Below, piece after piece: positions 1-6,231 of a stretch of DNA of 10,840 nt. The DNA is from Granulosicoccaceae bacterium. Lineage in GTDB: Bacteria > Pseudomonadota > Gammaproteobacteria > Granulosicoccales > Granulosicoccaceae. The notes under the pieces are model-generated. The model saw only the letters and a list, made by a program, of their open reading frames with translations, ran no database searches and was not told where the DNA came from. The DNA lies in the NCBI GenBank assembly GCA_023301405.1, contig JALZUX010000093.1, positions 1-10,840 on the forward strand. The letters run 5' to 3'. A program made the translations under genes and the position numbers. Position 1 is the stretch's first letter, and the number at the start of each line of letters is the position of its first letter.

Positions 1-204
1 AAACATTACTCTATCTGGGTAGTGGCAACTTTAAATTGTGGTGAATTTTAAAAAAGTAACCTAACCTACCGCAACTCAAGTAAATTCTACGGGTATCGTG
101 CGTTGTTTATGCTTTCAAATCAAGGAATCGAACCACTAAATGTAGCAGTTTTTCATTAAATTCTGCCAACATTTACGATTTGAAATAGCTGCTATTCAGT
201 GAAA

Positions 205-807
205 TTATGGTAGAAAATCTTCAAGTTTTTGGTGAAGTGTCAGAAATTTACCACTTGCAATGTTGTCAATGGACCACTTTCCTATGCTGTGCCTTACGAG
301 GCGAAGCGTCGGATAGCCCACCGCGGCAGACATGCGGCGCACCTGGCGATTGCGGCCTTCGTTAATGACGATGTTGAGCCAGCTTGAAGGGACTGATTTT
401 CTTACCCGAATTGGCGGATCGCGAGACCAAAGGTTGGGGGGCTCTTCTATAATGGCAGCCCGAGTAGCCTGTGCAGGGCCGTCTTTGAGGGTAACGCCAC
501 TTAGAAGCTGCTCAATGGCGGACTCAGTAATTTGCCCGTCTACCTGGACCCAGTAACTTTTATCCATTTTAAACTGTGGCGCAGAAATGCGGTGTTGAAG
601 CTGACCGTTGTCGGTTAACAGTAGTAGTCCTTCGCTGTCTTTGTCGAGTCTGCCGGCTGGATAAACATTCGGAGTCGTAATGAGCTCGGCTAGGGTGCGA
701 TCGTCGCCACTGAACTGGCTGACGATGCCAAACGGCTTGTTGAGCAATATAAGTGTGGCAGAGTCTGATTTGAGGGATTTGGGTTTTGCTGTACGTGGCT
801 TTGGCAT
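205..807 (-). CDS. rluE: 23S rRNA pseudouridine synthase RluE (RsuA/RluE family)
   Basis: Isomerises one uridine of 23S rRNA (U2457 in E. coli numbering) to pseudouridine in the cytoplasm. The 200-residue product opens with a basic, disordered stretch (residues 1-15). The catalytic core follows: LNKPFG at 22-27 and AGRLDKDSEGLLLLT from residue 51, where D55 is the expected catalytic aspartate. Later come RDPPIR, a WL-I-EGRNRQVRRM segment and PTLRLVR, all characteristic of RsuA/RluE enzymes. No N-terminal S4 domain is present, as in E. coli RluE, which is of similar length. I chose the ATG at 807 because AAGGGA lies just upstream. A longer in-frame start at 870 would overlap the preceding exonuclease gene by 25 bases and add residues unlike the family. 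It is the last gene of a minus-strand run, 38 bp after the exonuclease stop. RluE is clearly favoured over RluB, RluF or RsuA. Confidence 0.93.
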   Translation of the reverse strand: MPKPRTAKPKSLKSDSATLILLNKPFGIVSQFSGDDRTLAELITTPNVYPAGRLDKDSEGLLLLTDNGQLQHRISAPQFKMDKSYWVQVDGQITESAIEQLLSGVTLKDGPAQATRAAIIEEPPNLWSRDPPIRVRKSVPSSWLNIVINEGRNRQVRRMSAAVGYPTLRLVRHSIGKWSIDNIASGKFLTLHQKLEDFLP

Positions 808-845
808 GGCGTCCCTTTTTAGTCGATGTGTTTTTGTCCTGTCAC

Positions 846-1757
846 TCAGCACTCTAGTAGTTCGTACCATTGCGAGCGTTGTTGACTGGTGAAGCCAAGT
901 TGTTCGAAAATTGCGTGCAACGCTTTTTGATCGGGTTTGATGGTTAAGGCGTCGGCGTCGTATGCAATTGATGGGTCAATGTGAAGGCCGGTCAGTTGGC
1001 GTGACACTAATACGGTGTTGCGATGTTCCTGCAATAACCCCGAAACATGTTTTGCGCCGCGGAATTTCATGGATCCGACCCTATCAATGTTATCCAGCAA
1101 GGCGTCTAGGTTGCCCCATTTGATCAGTAGTCGGGCGGCTGTGTTGATCCCAACGCCGGGTATACCGGGTATGTTGTCCACTTTGTCGCCCGTAAGGGCA
1201 AGTAAGTCGGGTATTTGGTGGGGGCGAATGCCAAATCGTTTTTCGATTAATCGTGCGTCAAGCCAAGTGTCGCGGGCGAAGTCCCAAGCGGCATCCGTCG
1301 GGCCGACAAACTGACAAAGGTCCTTGTCAGCGCTGACGATGACGTTGGTGATATTGTCTTTGCGTGCAGCGTTGGCAAGTATACCGATGATGTCGTCGGC
1401 TTCAATGTCGTTGCTCGCGTAGGCGGCAATGCCACAGGCTCGAACAAAGCCCTTGCATAGCGCAAACTGATGTTTGAGATCTGGCGGAGTGGGGGAGCGG
1501 TTCGCTTTGTATTGTGGAAATATCCTGTGGCGGGTGGACCGCCCTTGGCTTTCGTCGAACGCACAGGCGATAAGACGGGGTTGACGCCGACTAATTAGCT
1601 GGTGCAGAAACTCAATGAAGCCGTAAGTCGCGTTGGCATGGTTGCCAAGAGCATCAGTGGCCGACCCATAGGTATGCCATGCTCTAAAAATATAGATGCT
1701 GGAATCGACAAGATAAAGTGCATTCTTGTCTGAACGAGCGGCAACCGTTTTGGACAT
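846..1757 (-). CDS. Stand-alone 5'-3' exonuclease / flap endonuclease (FEN family, PolA-N or Xni-like)
   Basis: A 303-residue structure-specific nuclease related to the N-terminal domain of DNA polymerase I, T5 exonuclease and E. coli Xni (ExoIX), expected to act on 5' flaps or ends in replication and repair. Visible in order: LVDSS (D18), FDES (D68), the helical-arch stretch R76 to R87 with Y83-K84, the metal motif EADD (E119, D121, D122), SADKD (D144, D146), TGDKVDN (D191, D194), then the helix-hairpin-helix GIPGVG near 198-203. All canonical acidic residues for both metal sites are present. E. coli Xni, as I recall it, lacks several second-site aspartates, so this protein looks more like an active PolA-type 5' nuclease. 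No polymerase domain follows; the stop is at 846. The ATG at 1757 has only a weak ribosome site (AAGCGG). It lies 55 bp after rpmE and 38 bp before rluE. I leave the xni symbol open. Confidence 0.88.
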   Translation of the reverse strand: MSKTVAARSDKNALYLVDSSIYIFRAWHTYGSATDALGNHANATYGFIEFLHQLISRRQPRLIACAFDESQGRSTRHRIFPQYKANRSPTPPDLKHQFALCKGFVRACGIAAYASNDIEADDIIGILANAARKDNITNVIVSADKDLCQFVGPTDAAWDFARDTWLDARLIEKRFGIRPHQIPDLLALTGDKVDNIPGIPGVGINTAARLLIKWGNLDALLDNIDRVGSMKFRGAKHVSGLLQEHRNTVLVSRQLTGLHIDPSIAYDADALTIKPDQKALHAIFEQLGFTSQQRSQWYELLEC

Positions 1758-1777
1758 TTGCCGCTTGCGAACTTGAC

Positions 1778-1806
1778 TGCCATGCTAGGAGATGCCCAGC
1801 ACGGCA
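1778..1806 (-). other. Intercistronic stem-loop between rpmE and the FEN gene
   Basis: Nine-base arms (1778-1786 and 1798-1806) pair across an 11-nt loop, with eight Watson-Crick pairs and one G-U wobble on the minus-strand RNA. It fills half of the 55-bp gap after the rpmE stop. No U-tract follows on the minus strand, so it is not a standard intrinsic terminator. It may protect the rpmE 3' end or mark a processing point that lets L31 be made in excess over the nuclease. Confidence 0.4.
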
Positions 1807-1812
1807 ATTGAA

Positions 1813-2016
1813 TTATTTCTTGCCGTAGCGACGCTTGAACTTGTCTACCTGACCTGCAGAATCGAGCATTTTTTGCTTGCCGGTGTAGAAGGGATGGCAG
1901 GCAGAGCAGACTTCTACAGTTAAATCTTTACCGATAGTAGAGCGTGTTACAAAGGCGTTACCGCAGCTGCACGACACATTAACTTCTTCATATTTTGGAT
2001 GGATATCTGCTTTCAT
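1813..2016 (-). CDS. rpmE: 50S ribosomal protein L31 (bL31, zinc-binding form)
   Basis: A 67-residue protein matching bL31, which sits on the large subunit and helps bridge it to the small subunit. It begins [11 protein letters not shown] and carries the zinc ligand set of the C+ form: C16 and C18 (CSC), then C37 and C40 (CSAC). HPFYTGKQK follows at 41-49 and a basic end FKRRYGKK, all family signatures. The ATG at 2016 has AAGGG seven bases upstream. The 115-bp gap before it, after the CPXCG gene, contains a leader hairpin and a plausible promoter, so rpmE is probably transcribed separately from hemW. Because it is the zinc form, a zinc-free paralogue under Zur control may exist elsewhere; that is known in other genomes and not visible here. 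Confidence 0.97.
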   Translation of the reverse strand: MKADIHPKYEEVNVSCSCGNAFVTRSTIGKDLTVEVCSACHPFYTGKQKMLDSAGQVDKFKRRYGKK

Positions 2017-2047
2017 CGCCAGGCCCTTATTTGTTATTCAAGTGACC

Positions 2048-2062
2048 ACCTTTGGTAAAGGT
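2048..2062 (-). promoter_or_regulatory. Small hairpin in the rpmE leader
   Basis: Six-base arms ACCTTT and AAAGGT (2048-2053 and 2057-2062) close a three-base loop, ending 32 nt before the rpmE start on the minus strand. Its position inside the presumed 5' UTR makes it a possible element for autogenous control by L31, a mechanism described in enterobacteria. The stem is AU-rich and short, so confidence is low. Confidence 0.25.
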
Positions 2063-2070
2063 AATCAATT

Positions 2071-2098
2071 TTAATAGTCAGCCCGCCAGTCTAGTCCA
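2071..2098 (-). promoter_or_regulatory. Candidate sigma-70 promoter for rpmE
   Basis: On the minus strand TGGACT (plus 2093-2098) and TATTAA (plus 2071-2076) are separated by 16 bases, each matching four of six consensus positions. An overlapping TAAAAT lies one step further down. The implied transcript start is near 2064, giving a leader of about 50 nt that includes the hairpin at 2048-2062. This is inferred from sequence alone. Confidence 0.3.
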
Positions 2099-2131
2099 TT
2101 TACTATGGGTCTACAAGGGTAAAGTGCTGTT

Positions 2132-2317
2132 TCAGCCATTTTCCTGTACGGCGTCAACACAGACTATATGTCCGCTGCTGTCGATTTCAACGGTTAACAG
2201 AATAGGCGAGCAGCATACCTGGCAATCTTCTGTGTATTGTTGTTGCGATACAGAGCAATCGATCAGCAATCCGATTGTCTCGCCGCAAAAAGGACAGGAA
2301 ATGTCATGTTCTTCCAT
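2132..2317 (-). CDS. CPXCG-motif cysteine-rich small protein (zinc-ribbon type)
   Basis: A 61-residue protein of the widespread Cys_rich_CPXG family, whose function is not established. The N-terminal CPFCG (C8, C11) and a later CQVC (C32, C35) form a four-cysteine zinc ribbon. C21 and C36 are extra. The family pattern continues with Y28-T29-E30-D31-C32 and a C-terminal beta segment (PILLTVEID). There is no signal peptide or membrane segment, so it should be cytoplasmic. The ATG at 2317 has CGGAG about eight bases upstream. It starts 27 bp after hemW stops, so the two are probably co-transcribed. The palindrome at the end of hemW lies directly before it and could influence its expression. Family assignment is confident; any role with HemW is guesswork. 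Confidence 0.85.
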   Translation of the reverse strand: MEEHDISCPFCGETIGLLIDCSVSQQQYTEDCQVCCSPILLTVEIDSSGHIVCVDAVQENG

Positions 2318-2344
2318 CGTCGACTCCGTTCTATCAGTTATTGA

Positions 2345-3577
2345 TCAGTCGTTGCGAGCCACTGAAATCGGTATCACGGAGTTGCGTGCCGTTTTTTCAG
2401 TGGCTTGCGTTTGTGAGTCAGGCATAAACCGCTCAAGCAGCGTGTCCAGGTATTGCAAGCCCAATGGTGTAGGTGAGACTCTGCTAATATCTCGATTAAT
2501 GAGACCGGCTTGTTCGGCGTCGGCCAGTGCTGTTTTCAATACATGCATCGGTTCGCCTGTGCGGCCGGTGAATTCGTCGATGGCAAATCCTTGGTTAAGT
2601 CGCAGGGCATTCATCATAAATTCAAGCCGAGCATCCTTTGGGTCTACCCGTTGTTGGTTTTGAATGCGATCTGAAGATTGTGCTGAATCCATATAGTGGG
2701 TCGGGTGTTTGTGTTTGCTGTGTCTGATTATCGAGTTGTCCGCCGGAAAGCTAAGCTTCGAATGTGCTCCTGCGCCCACGCCCAAATAATCGCCAAATAG
2801 CCAATAGTTCAAATTATGATGGCAGCGTTGTTTCTTTTTGGCGTAGGCAGATACTTCGTACTGTTCAAATCCAGCGCTCGCCAACAACGTTTTGCCTTGT
2901 TCTTGTATTTGCCAGAGTGTTTCTTCGTCAGGAAGTGTCGGTGGTTGAGCAGCAAACAGGGTGTTGGGCTCAAGAGTGAGTTGGTAGTAGGACAAATGGT
3001 TGGAAGACAAAGAGATAGCGGTGTTGAGGTCGTCCATTGCATCGTCAACAGATTGGCCGGGAAGTCCATGCATCAAGTCAATATTGAAATTCTCGAAGCC
3101 AGCCGCAATGGCCGTTTGACAGGCGGCGATCGCCTCGCGGCGTCCGTGTATCCGGCCAAGTGATTCAAGGTGCTTGTTGTTAAAGCTTTGAATGCCGATT
3201 GACAAGCGATTAATGCCGGATTGTCGATAAGCGCGGAATCGGTCTTGTTCAAAAGTACCTGGATTAGCTTCAAGGGTTATTTCTGCGGCTGGTTCAAGCT
3301 TTACGATGGCGCGTATTTTCCCCAGTAAAAAGTCGAGCCCCTCTGAGCTCATTAAGCTAGGTGTGCCGCCACCGAAAAAAATTGACTCAACCGGGCGTCC
3401 CCAGATATCAGGAGCGTGTTGTTCAAGATCGGCAACGACGGCTTCAAGGTATTGCCTTTCCGGTATCTGGTTGTCACGTACAGTGTGTGAATTAAAATCG
3501 CAGTAAGGGCATTTTTTTACGCACCAGGGGAAATGCACGTAAAGGGTCAATGGCGGATATTCGGTAAAATGTCGCAT
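2345..3577 (-). CDS. hemW: Radical SAM haem chaperone HemW (formerly HemN-like YggW)
   Basis: A 410-residue cytoplasmic radical SAM protein. HemW binds haem and is thought to deliver it to respiratory enzymes; it lacks the coproporphyrinogen oxidase activity of HemN. The [4Fe-4S] motif CVKKCPYC (C19, C23, C26) sits after LTLYVHFPW, with no extra downstream cysteine as in HemN. GGGTPS is at 69-74, followed by LEANPGTFE, GINRLSIGIQSF, FNIDLMHGLPGQ and the HemW-typical HNLNYW-FGDYLGVGAGAHS block. A winged-helix-like C-terminal part ends near LLERFM. About 25 further residues exceed the usual 375-385, and most are encoded by the palindrome at 2353-2409. The ATG at 3577 has a distant AAGG and gives the family N-terminus. 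It lies 98 bp after rdgB, matching the rdgB-hemW order common in gammaproteobacteria. Confidence 0.95.
   Translation of the reverse strand: MRHFTEYPPLTLYVHFPWCVKKCPYCDFNSHTVRDNQIPERQYLEAVVADLEQHAPDIWGRPVESIFFGGGTPSLMSSEGLDFLLGKIRAIVKLEPAAEITLEANPGTFEQDRFRAYRQSGINRLSIGIQSFNNKHLESLGRIHGRREAIAACQTAIAAGFENFNIDLMHGLPGQSVDDAMDDLNTAISLSSNHLSYYQLTLEPNTLFAAQPPTLPDEETLWQIQEQGKTLLASAGFEQYEVSAYAKKKQRCHHNLNYWLFGDYLGVGAGAHSKLSFPADNSIIRHSKHKHPTHYMDSAQSSDRIQNQQRVDPKDARLEFMMNALRLNQGFAIDEFTGRTGEPMHVLKTALADAEQAGLINRDISRVSPTPLGLQYLDTLLERFMPDSQTQATEKTARNSVIPISVARND
2353..2409. repeat. Long imperfect palindrome at the 3' end of hemW (REP/MITE-like candidate)
   Basis: Arms 2354-2367 and 2395-2408 pair over 14 bases: 13 Watson-Crick pairs and one G-U, plus a flanking wobble at 2353/2409. 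The 27-nt loop can itself fold: CGG (2369-2371) with CCG (2389-2391), then CACG (2375-2378) with CGTG (2385-2388) around a six-base loop. The left edge reads GTTGCGAGCC, resembling the TTGCGAG ends of dispersed palindromic repeats in many proteobacteria. The translated tail ends ISVARND, a string I associate with translated copies of such repeats. No U-tract follows on either strand, so a simple terminator is unlikely. Only this copy is seen in the window. Confidence 0.55.
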
Positions 3578-3675
3578 TTCTAGTCTGCCTTATTCCCGGG
3601 GCGACTGACTACATTGACACCAGGGTTGTGGTTGTTATGCGTCACGGGTTTTTGCTTTATTTCCCGAGCGCACGT

Positions 3676-4290
3676 CTATCGGTTAATTAATTGTTGATGT
3701 AGCTTTTTAAGTGCAATTGCACGGTGACTAATCTGTTGCTTGCGCTCTTTTCCCATTGTTGCGGCGGTTAATTTTGAATCGGGGCAATAAAAAACCGGAT
3801 CATAACCAAAGCCGCCGTCGCCATTTAATTCATCAAGCACTGTGCCATGCCATTGTCCGGTAGCAATGATTGGTTCTGGGTCGTTGGCATGTCGAAGGTA
3901 AACTAGAACACAGGCAAAGTAAGCTGCCCGGTTTTTTAGTGGCGCCAGTGATTCCAGTAGTTTATTGATGTTTTCGAGATCAGTGGGTTTGCGGCCTGAG
4001 TGATTAGACTGGGCGTAGCGGGCAGAATAAATTCCGGGAGCACCGTTCAGGGCTGGAACAACCAACCCTGAATCATCGGCTAGTGCCGGCAAGCCAGTGG
4101 CGAGGCTTGCGTGGCGTGCTTTGATCAGCGCGTTTTCAACAAACGTGACGGCGGTTTCATCTGCTTCGGTAACATTAAATTCTGACTGAGCCACCAGCGT
4201 AATGTGATGATCGGCCAAGGCGTTTGAAAGCTCGGCCAGTTTGCCCTTGTTGCCACTGGCCAATACGCATTGTGTGTTGTTAGTTGTCAC
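3676..4290 (-). CDS. rdgB: XTP/dITP (non-canonical purine NTP) pyrophosphatase RdgB/HAM1
   Basis: Hydrolyses ITP, dITP and XTP to the monophosphate and pyrophosphate, keeping deaminated purines out of DNA and RNA; cytoplasmic and metal dependent. From the chosen start the protein has 204 residues, close to E. coli RdgB (197). Motifs in order: [12 protein letters not shown] (10-21), [13 protein letters not shown] (49-61), ALADDSGL (69-76, with D73 the expected catalytic aspartate), PGIYSARYA, and later FGYDPVF and SHRAIAL. The frame stays open to 4425, but those residues lie in the rph coding region and are unlike the family. The GTG at 4288-4290 gives the expected N-terminus and overlaps the rph stop by 11 bases; a second GTG at 4300-4302 is possible. 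No clear Shine-Dalgarno precedes either, which fits translational coupling to rph. Confidence 0.94.
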   Translation of the reverse strand: MTTNNTQCVLASGNKGKLAELSNALADHHITLVAQSEFNVTEADETAVTFVENALIKARHASLATGLPALADDSGLVVPALNGAPGIYSARYAQSNHSGRKPTDLENINKLLESLAPLKNRAAYFACVLVYLRHANDPEPIIATGQWHGTVLDELNGDGGFGYDPVFYCPDSKLTAATMGKERKQQISHRAIALKKLHQQLINR

Positions 4291-4999
4291 TGAGAGAGTC
4301 ACTTTGGGTGCTTGCGATTTCCATAATGCCCTTGCGTGCCAAAGCAAGCATGGCTTGGAGTTCCTCTTCACGAAAAGCGTGGCCTTCGGCGGTGCCCTGA
4401 ACTTCAATAAAGCCACCCGCTTCATTCATTACTACATTCATGTCAGTTTCAGCGTTTGAGTCTTCTGCATAGTCAAGGTCGAGCACTGGCTCACCATTGT
4501 AAATACCTACAGAGATTGCTGCGACTTGTCCATGTAATGGGTTTTTTTTCAGTTTTTTTGATTTGATCTGCTTATTTACTGCGTCACTTAACGCGACATA
4601 AGCGCCACTGATGGAGGCGGTTCGAGTGCCGCCATCTGCTTGAATAACGTCGCAATCGATGGTGATTGTTTTTTCACCTAGCGCTTCCAGATCAATGATG
4701 GCTCTTAATGATCGACCAATCAGCCGCTGGATTTCCTGGCTGCGACCAGACTGTTTGCCGGTGGTTACCTCGCGTCGTGAGCGTGTATTGGTGGCGCGTG
4801 GCAACATGCTGTATTCGGCCGTGACCCAGCCGCTACCTTTGCCTTTCAAAAAGGGCGGGACGCGGTCTTCGATGCTGGCGGTACAAATAACCTTGGTATC
4901 ACCAAATGCAACCAGCACTGAGCCTTCCGCGTGGCACGTAAAATTTCGCGTGAAAGTGATTTCTCGAAGCTGATCGTTAGCACGCTTACTGGGGCGCAT
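4280..4999 (-). CDS. rph: Ribonuclease PH
   Basis: Phosphorolytic 3'-5' exoribonuclease that trims tRNA and other RNA 3' ends, using phosphate and releasing nucleoside diphosphates; acts as a ring-shaped hexamer. The 239-residue length matches the family (about 238). It starts [12 protein letters not shown]; then [15 protein letters not shown], the [13 protein letters not shown] loop, the phosphate-site [33 protein letters not shown], and [19 protein letters not shown] with the metal-binding aspartates. The C-terminus is intact, unlike the frameshifted rph-1 of E. coli K-12. The ATG at 4999 has AAGGA eight bases upstream; a start at 5035 would add residues before this site and is less likely. 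It is the first gene of the minus-strand run and diverges from yicC. Confidence 0.97.
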   Translation of the reverse strand: MRPSKRANDQLREITFTRNFTCHAEGSVLVAFGDTKVICTASIEDRVPPFLKGKGSGWVTAEYSMLPRATNTRSRREVTTGKQSGRSQEIQRLIGRSLRAIIDLEALGEKTITIDCDVIQADGGTRTASISGAYVALSDAVNKQIKSKKLKKNPLHGQVAAISVGIYNGEPVLDLDYAEDSNAETDMNVVMNEAGGFIEVQGTAEGHAFREEELQAMLALARKGIMEIASTQSDSLSDN

Positions 5000-5077
5000 G
5001 AGTTTCCTTAGGGTTTCTGGTGGAGACGCAAGCACAGGTGACTATCGTTGTAGTATCTGTGTGGCGTATATGGGTGA

Positions 5078-5103
5078 GGTTGTTAAGAGCGCAGTCTACA
5101 ACC
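5078..5103. repeat. Inverted repeat in the rph-yicC divergent region
   Basis: GGTTGT (5078-5083) and ACAACC (5098-5103) are perfect six-base arms around a 14-base spacer. The repeat sits between the two divergent genes and just upstream of the candidate yicC promoter, so it is placed for a dimeric regulator or an mRNA hairpin. No regulator can be named. Confidence 0.35.
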
Positions 5104-5108
5104 GAACC

Positions 5109-5117
5109 TGACATAAT
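5109..5117 (+). promoter_or_regulatory. Candidate extended -10 promoter for yicC
   Basis: TGACATAAT provides a TGN extension followed by CATAAT, which matches five of six sigma-70 -10 positions. No good -35 lies at the right distance, as is typical for extended -10 promoters. Transcription would start near 5124, leaving a leader of about 73 nt before the yicC ATG. Confidence 0.35.
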
Positions 5118-5196
5118 ACAGTGCTGGGCTCAAGAAGCCGAGTTTAATGCGCGTATTTGTGCGGTTATTTTTAAACTAATTGCAGAGAAAAACCTT

Positions 5197-6063
5197 ATGT
5201 TGAAAAGTATGACGGCATTTAGTCGTCAGGAAGCAGTTAGTAGTTTTGGTACCGCGGTGTGGGAAATTCGCTCGGTTAATCATCGCTTTCTGGATGTGTC
5301 AATCCGGTTACCAGAAGAGCTGCGCAGTATTGAATCACAAGTGCGTGAGCGACTTAATGCCAAGCTCAGTCGTGGTAAGGTCGACGTGTCGTTGCGGTTC
5401 AAGGCGGCAGGCAATGTTAGTGGGCAAATAGTAGTTAACGAAGTGCTTGCCAGGCAGGTCACCGACGCGGCGCAGTCAGTGCAGGGCATGCTGGGTGAAT
5501 CGCATGCGTTGTCAGCGATGGAAGTACTGCGTTGGCCGGGAGTGGTGAGTCAGGCAGAAGCTGATCTTGGGCCGTTGCAACAGGAAGTGTTGGTGTTGCT
5601 CGCTGCCACTATCGAAGACTATCTGGCGACTCGTGGTCGCGAGGGTAGTAAAACTGCCGACATGCTGACCGAGCGCTGCGATGGCATTGAGCAAATAGTA
5701 GCCGAAGTTAAAGTGTTGCGGCCGCTGGCGTTAGAGCGTCAAAGAGCAAAACTGATTGGCCGTATCGAGGAATTAAAAGTCGATCACGATAATAACCGCC
5801 TGGAGCAAGAGCTACTCTATGTGGCGCAACGGCTTGACGTAGATGAAGAGCTTGACCGGTTAACCGCACATCTAAGTGAGCTGCGCGACATCCTTAAGCG
5901 CGATGAACCCGTTGGTCGAAGGCTGGATTTTCTGGTTCAAGAATTTAACCGTGAAGCCAACACCCTTGGGTCGAAATCGGCAGATGCGCAAACCACTGCG
6001 TTGGCAGTTGATTTAAAGGTGCTTATCGAGCAAATGCGAGAGCAGATTCAGAACATTGAATAA
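5197..6063 (+). CDS. yicC: YicC-family endoribonuclease
   Basis: A 288-residue cytoplasmic protein of the YicC/YloC family, nearly the same length as E. coli YicC (287). E. coli YicC is reported to be an endoribonuclease involved in small-RNA turnover. The start MLKSMTAFSR is the hallmark of the family; the next part (EIRSVNHRFLDVSIRLPEEL) belongs to the YicC N-terminal domain. The middle is helical (about 130-230, rich in E, L and R). The C-terminal DUF1732 block contains RLDVDEELDRL, GRRLDFLVQEFNREANTLGSK and a closing helix with the acidic IEQMREQI segment. The frame is open to 5020, but that extension is unlike the family. The ATG at 5197 follows a weak purine stretch (GAGAAAAA). It diverges from rph, the arrangement seen in E. 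coli and Pseudomonas. Confidence 0.95.
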   Translation: MLKSMTAFSRQEAVSSFGTAVWEIRSVNHRFLDVSIRLPEELRSIESQVRERLNAKLSRGKVDVSLRFKAAGNVSGQIVVNEVLARQVTDAAQSVQGMLGESHALSAMEVLRWPGVVSQAEADLGPLQQEVLVLLAATIEDYLATRGREGSKTADMLTERCDGIEQIVAEVKVLRPLALERQRAKLIGRIEELKVDHDNNRLEQELLYVAQRLDVDEELDRLTAHLSELRDILKRDEPVGRRLDFLVQEFNREANTLGSKSADAQTTALAVDLKVLIEQMREQIQNIE

Positions 6064-6071
6064 AGCGTAGG

Positions 6072-6087
6072 GTTTGAACTTTCAAAC
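6072..6087. other. Short hairpin after yicC
   Basis: GTTTGA and TCAAAC form a six-base stem with a four-base loop, eight bases past the yicC stop in the 168-bp convergent gap. Neither strand has a following T-run, so it is at most a weak terminator or 3'-end stabiliser. Nothing else in 6088-6231 stands out. Confidence 0.25.
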
Positions 6088-6231
6088 ACATGAATAACTC
6101 GACTCAATGGTAGCTCATAGTAAGGTGACCTTGCAGTGATCAATTTGTCGCCTCATTGTGTGGCGTTGCGGTTCTAGTGAGATAGCAGCAAAGGAGTTTA
6201 AAAGTAGTGCGGTCATGTGGCATCAGAGAGG

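Noticed and set aside
118..136. A TGGTTCGATTCC-like word on the minus strand resembling a tRNA T-arm
   Set aside because: The flanking bases do not form the five-base T stem, and there is no acceptor stem, anticodon arm or CCA end nearby.
808..870. A longer RluE start at 870
   Set aside because: It would overlap the exonuclease gene, and the good ribosome site serves the ATG at 807.
871..882. TTGCGAGC at the end of the exonuclease gene as a second copy of the hemW palindrome
   Set aside because: Only the eight-base word is shared; the rest of the palindrome and its partner arm are absent.
2052..2663. A 203-codon open frame on the plus strand
   Set aside because: It lies opposite the well-supported CPXCG and hemW genes, has no family-like motifs and no ribosome site, and looks like an antisense shadow.
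5020..5196. An N-terminal extension of YicC by 59 codons
   Set aside because: The family starts with M-x-x-SMTAF at 5197, and the extension contains the likely promoter and inverted repeat.
6064..6231. A bidirectional intrinsic terminator between yicC and the antiporter
   Set aside because: Only a six-base stem is visible, and no T-run follows on either strand.
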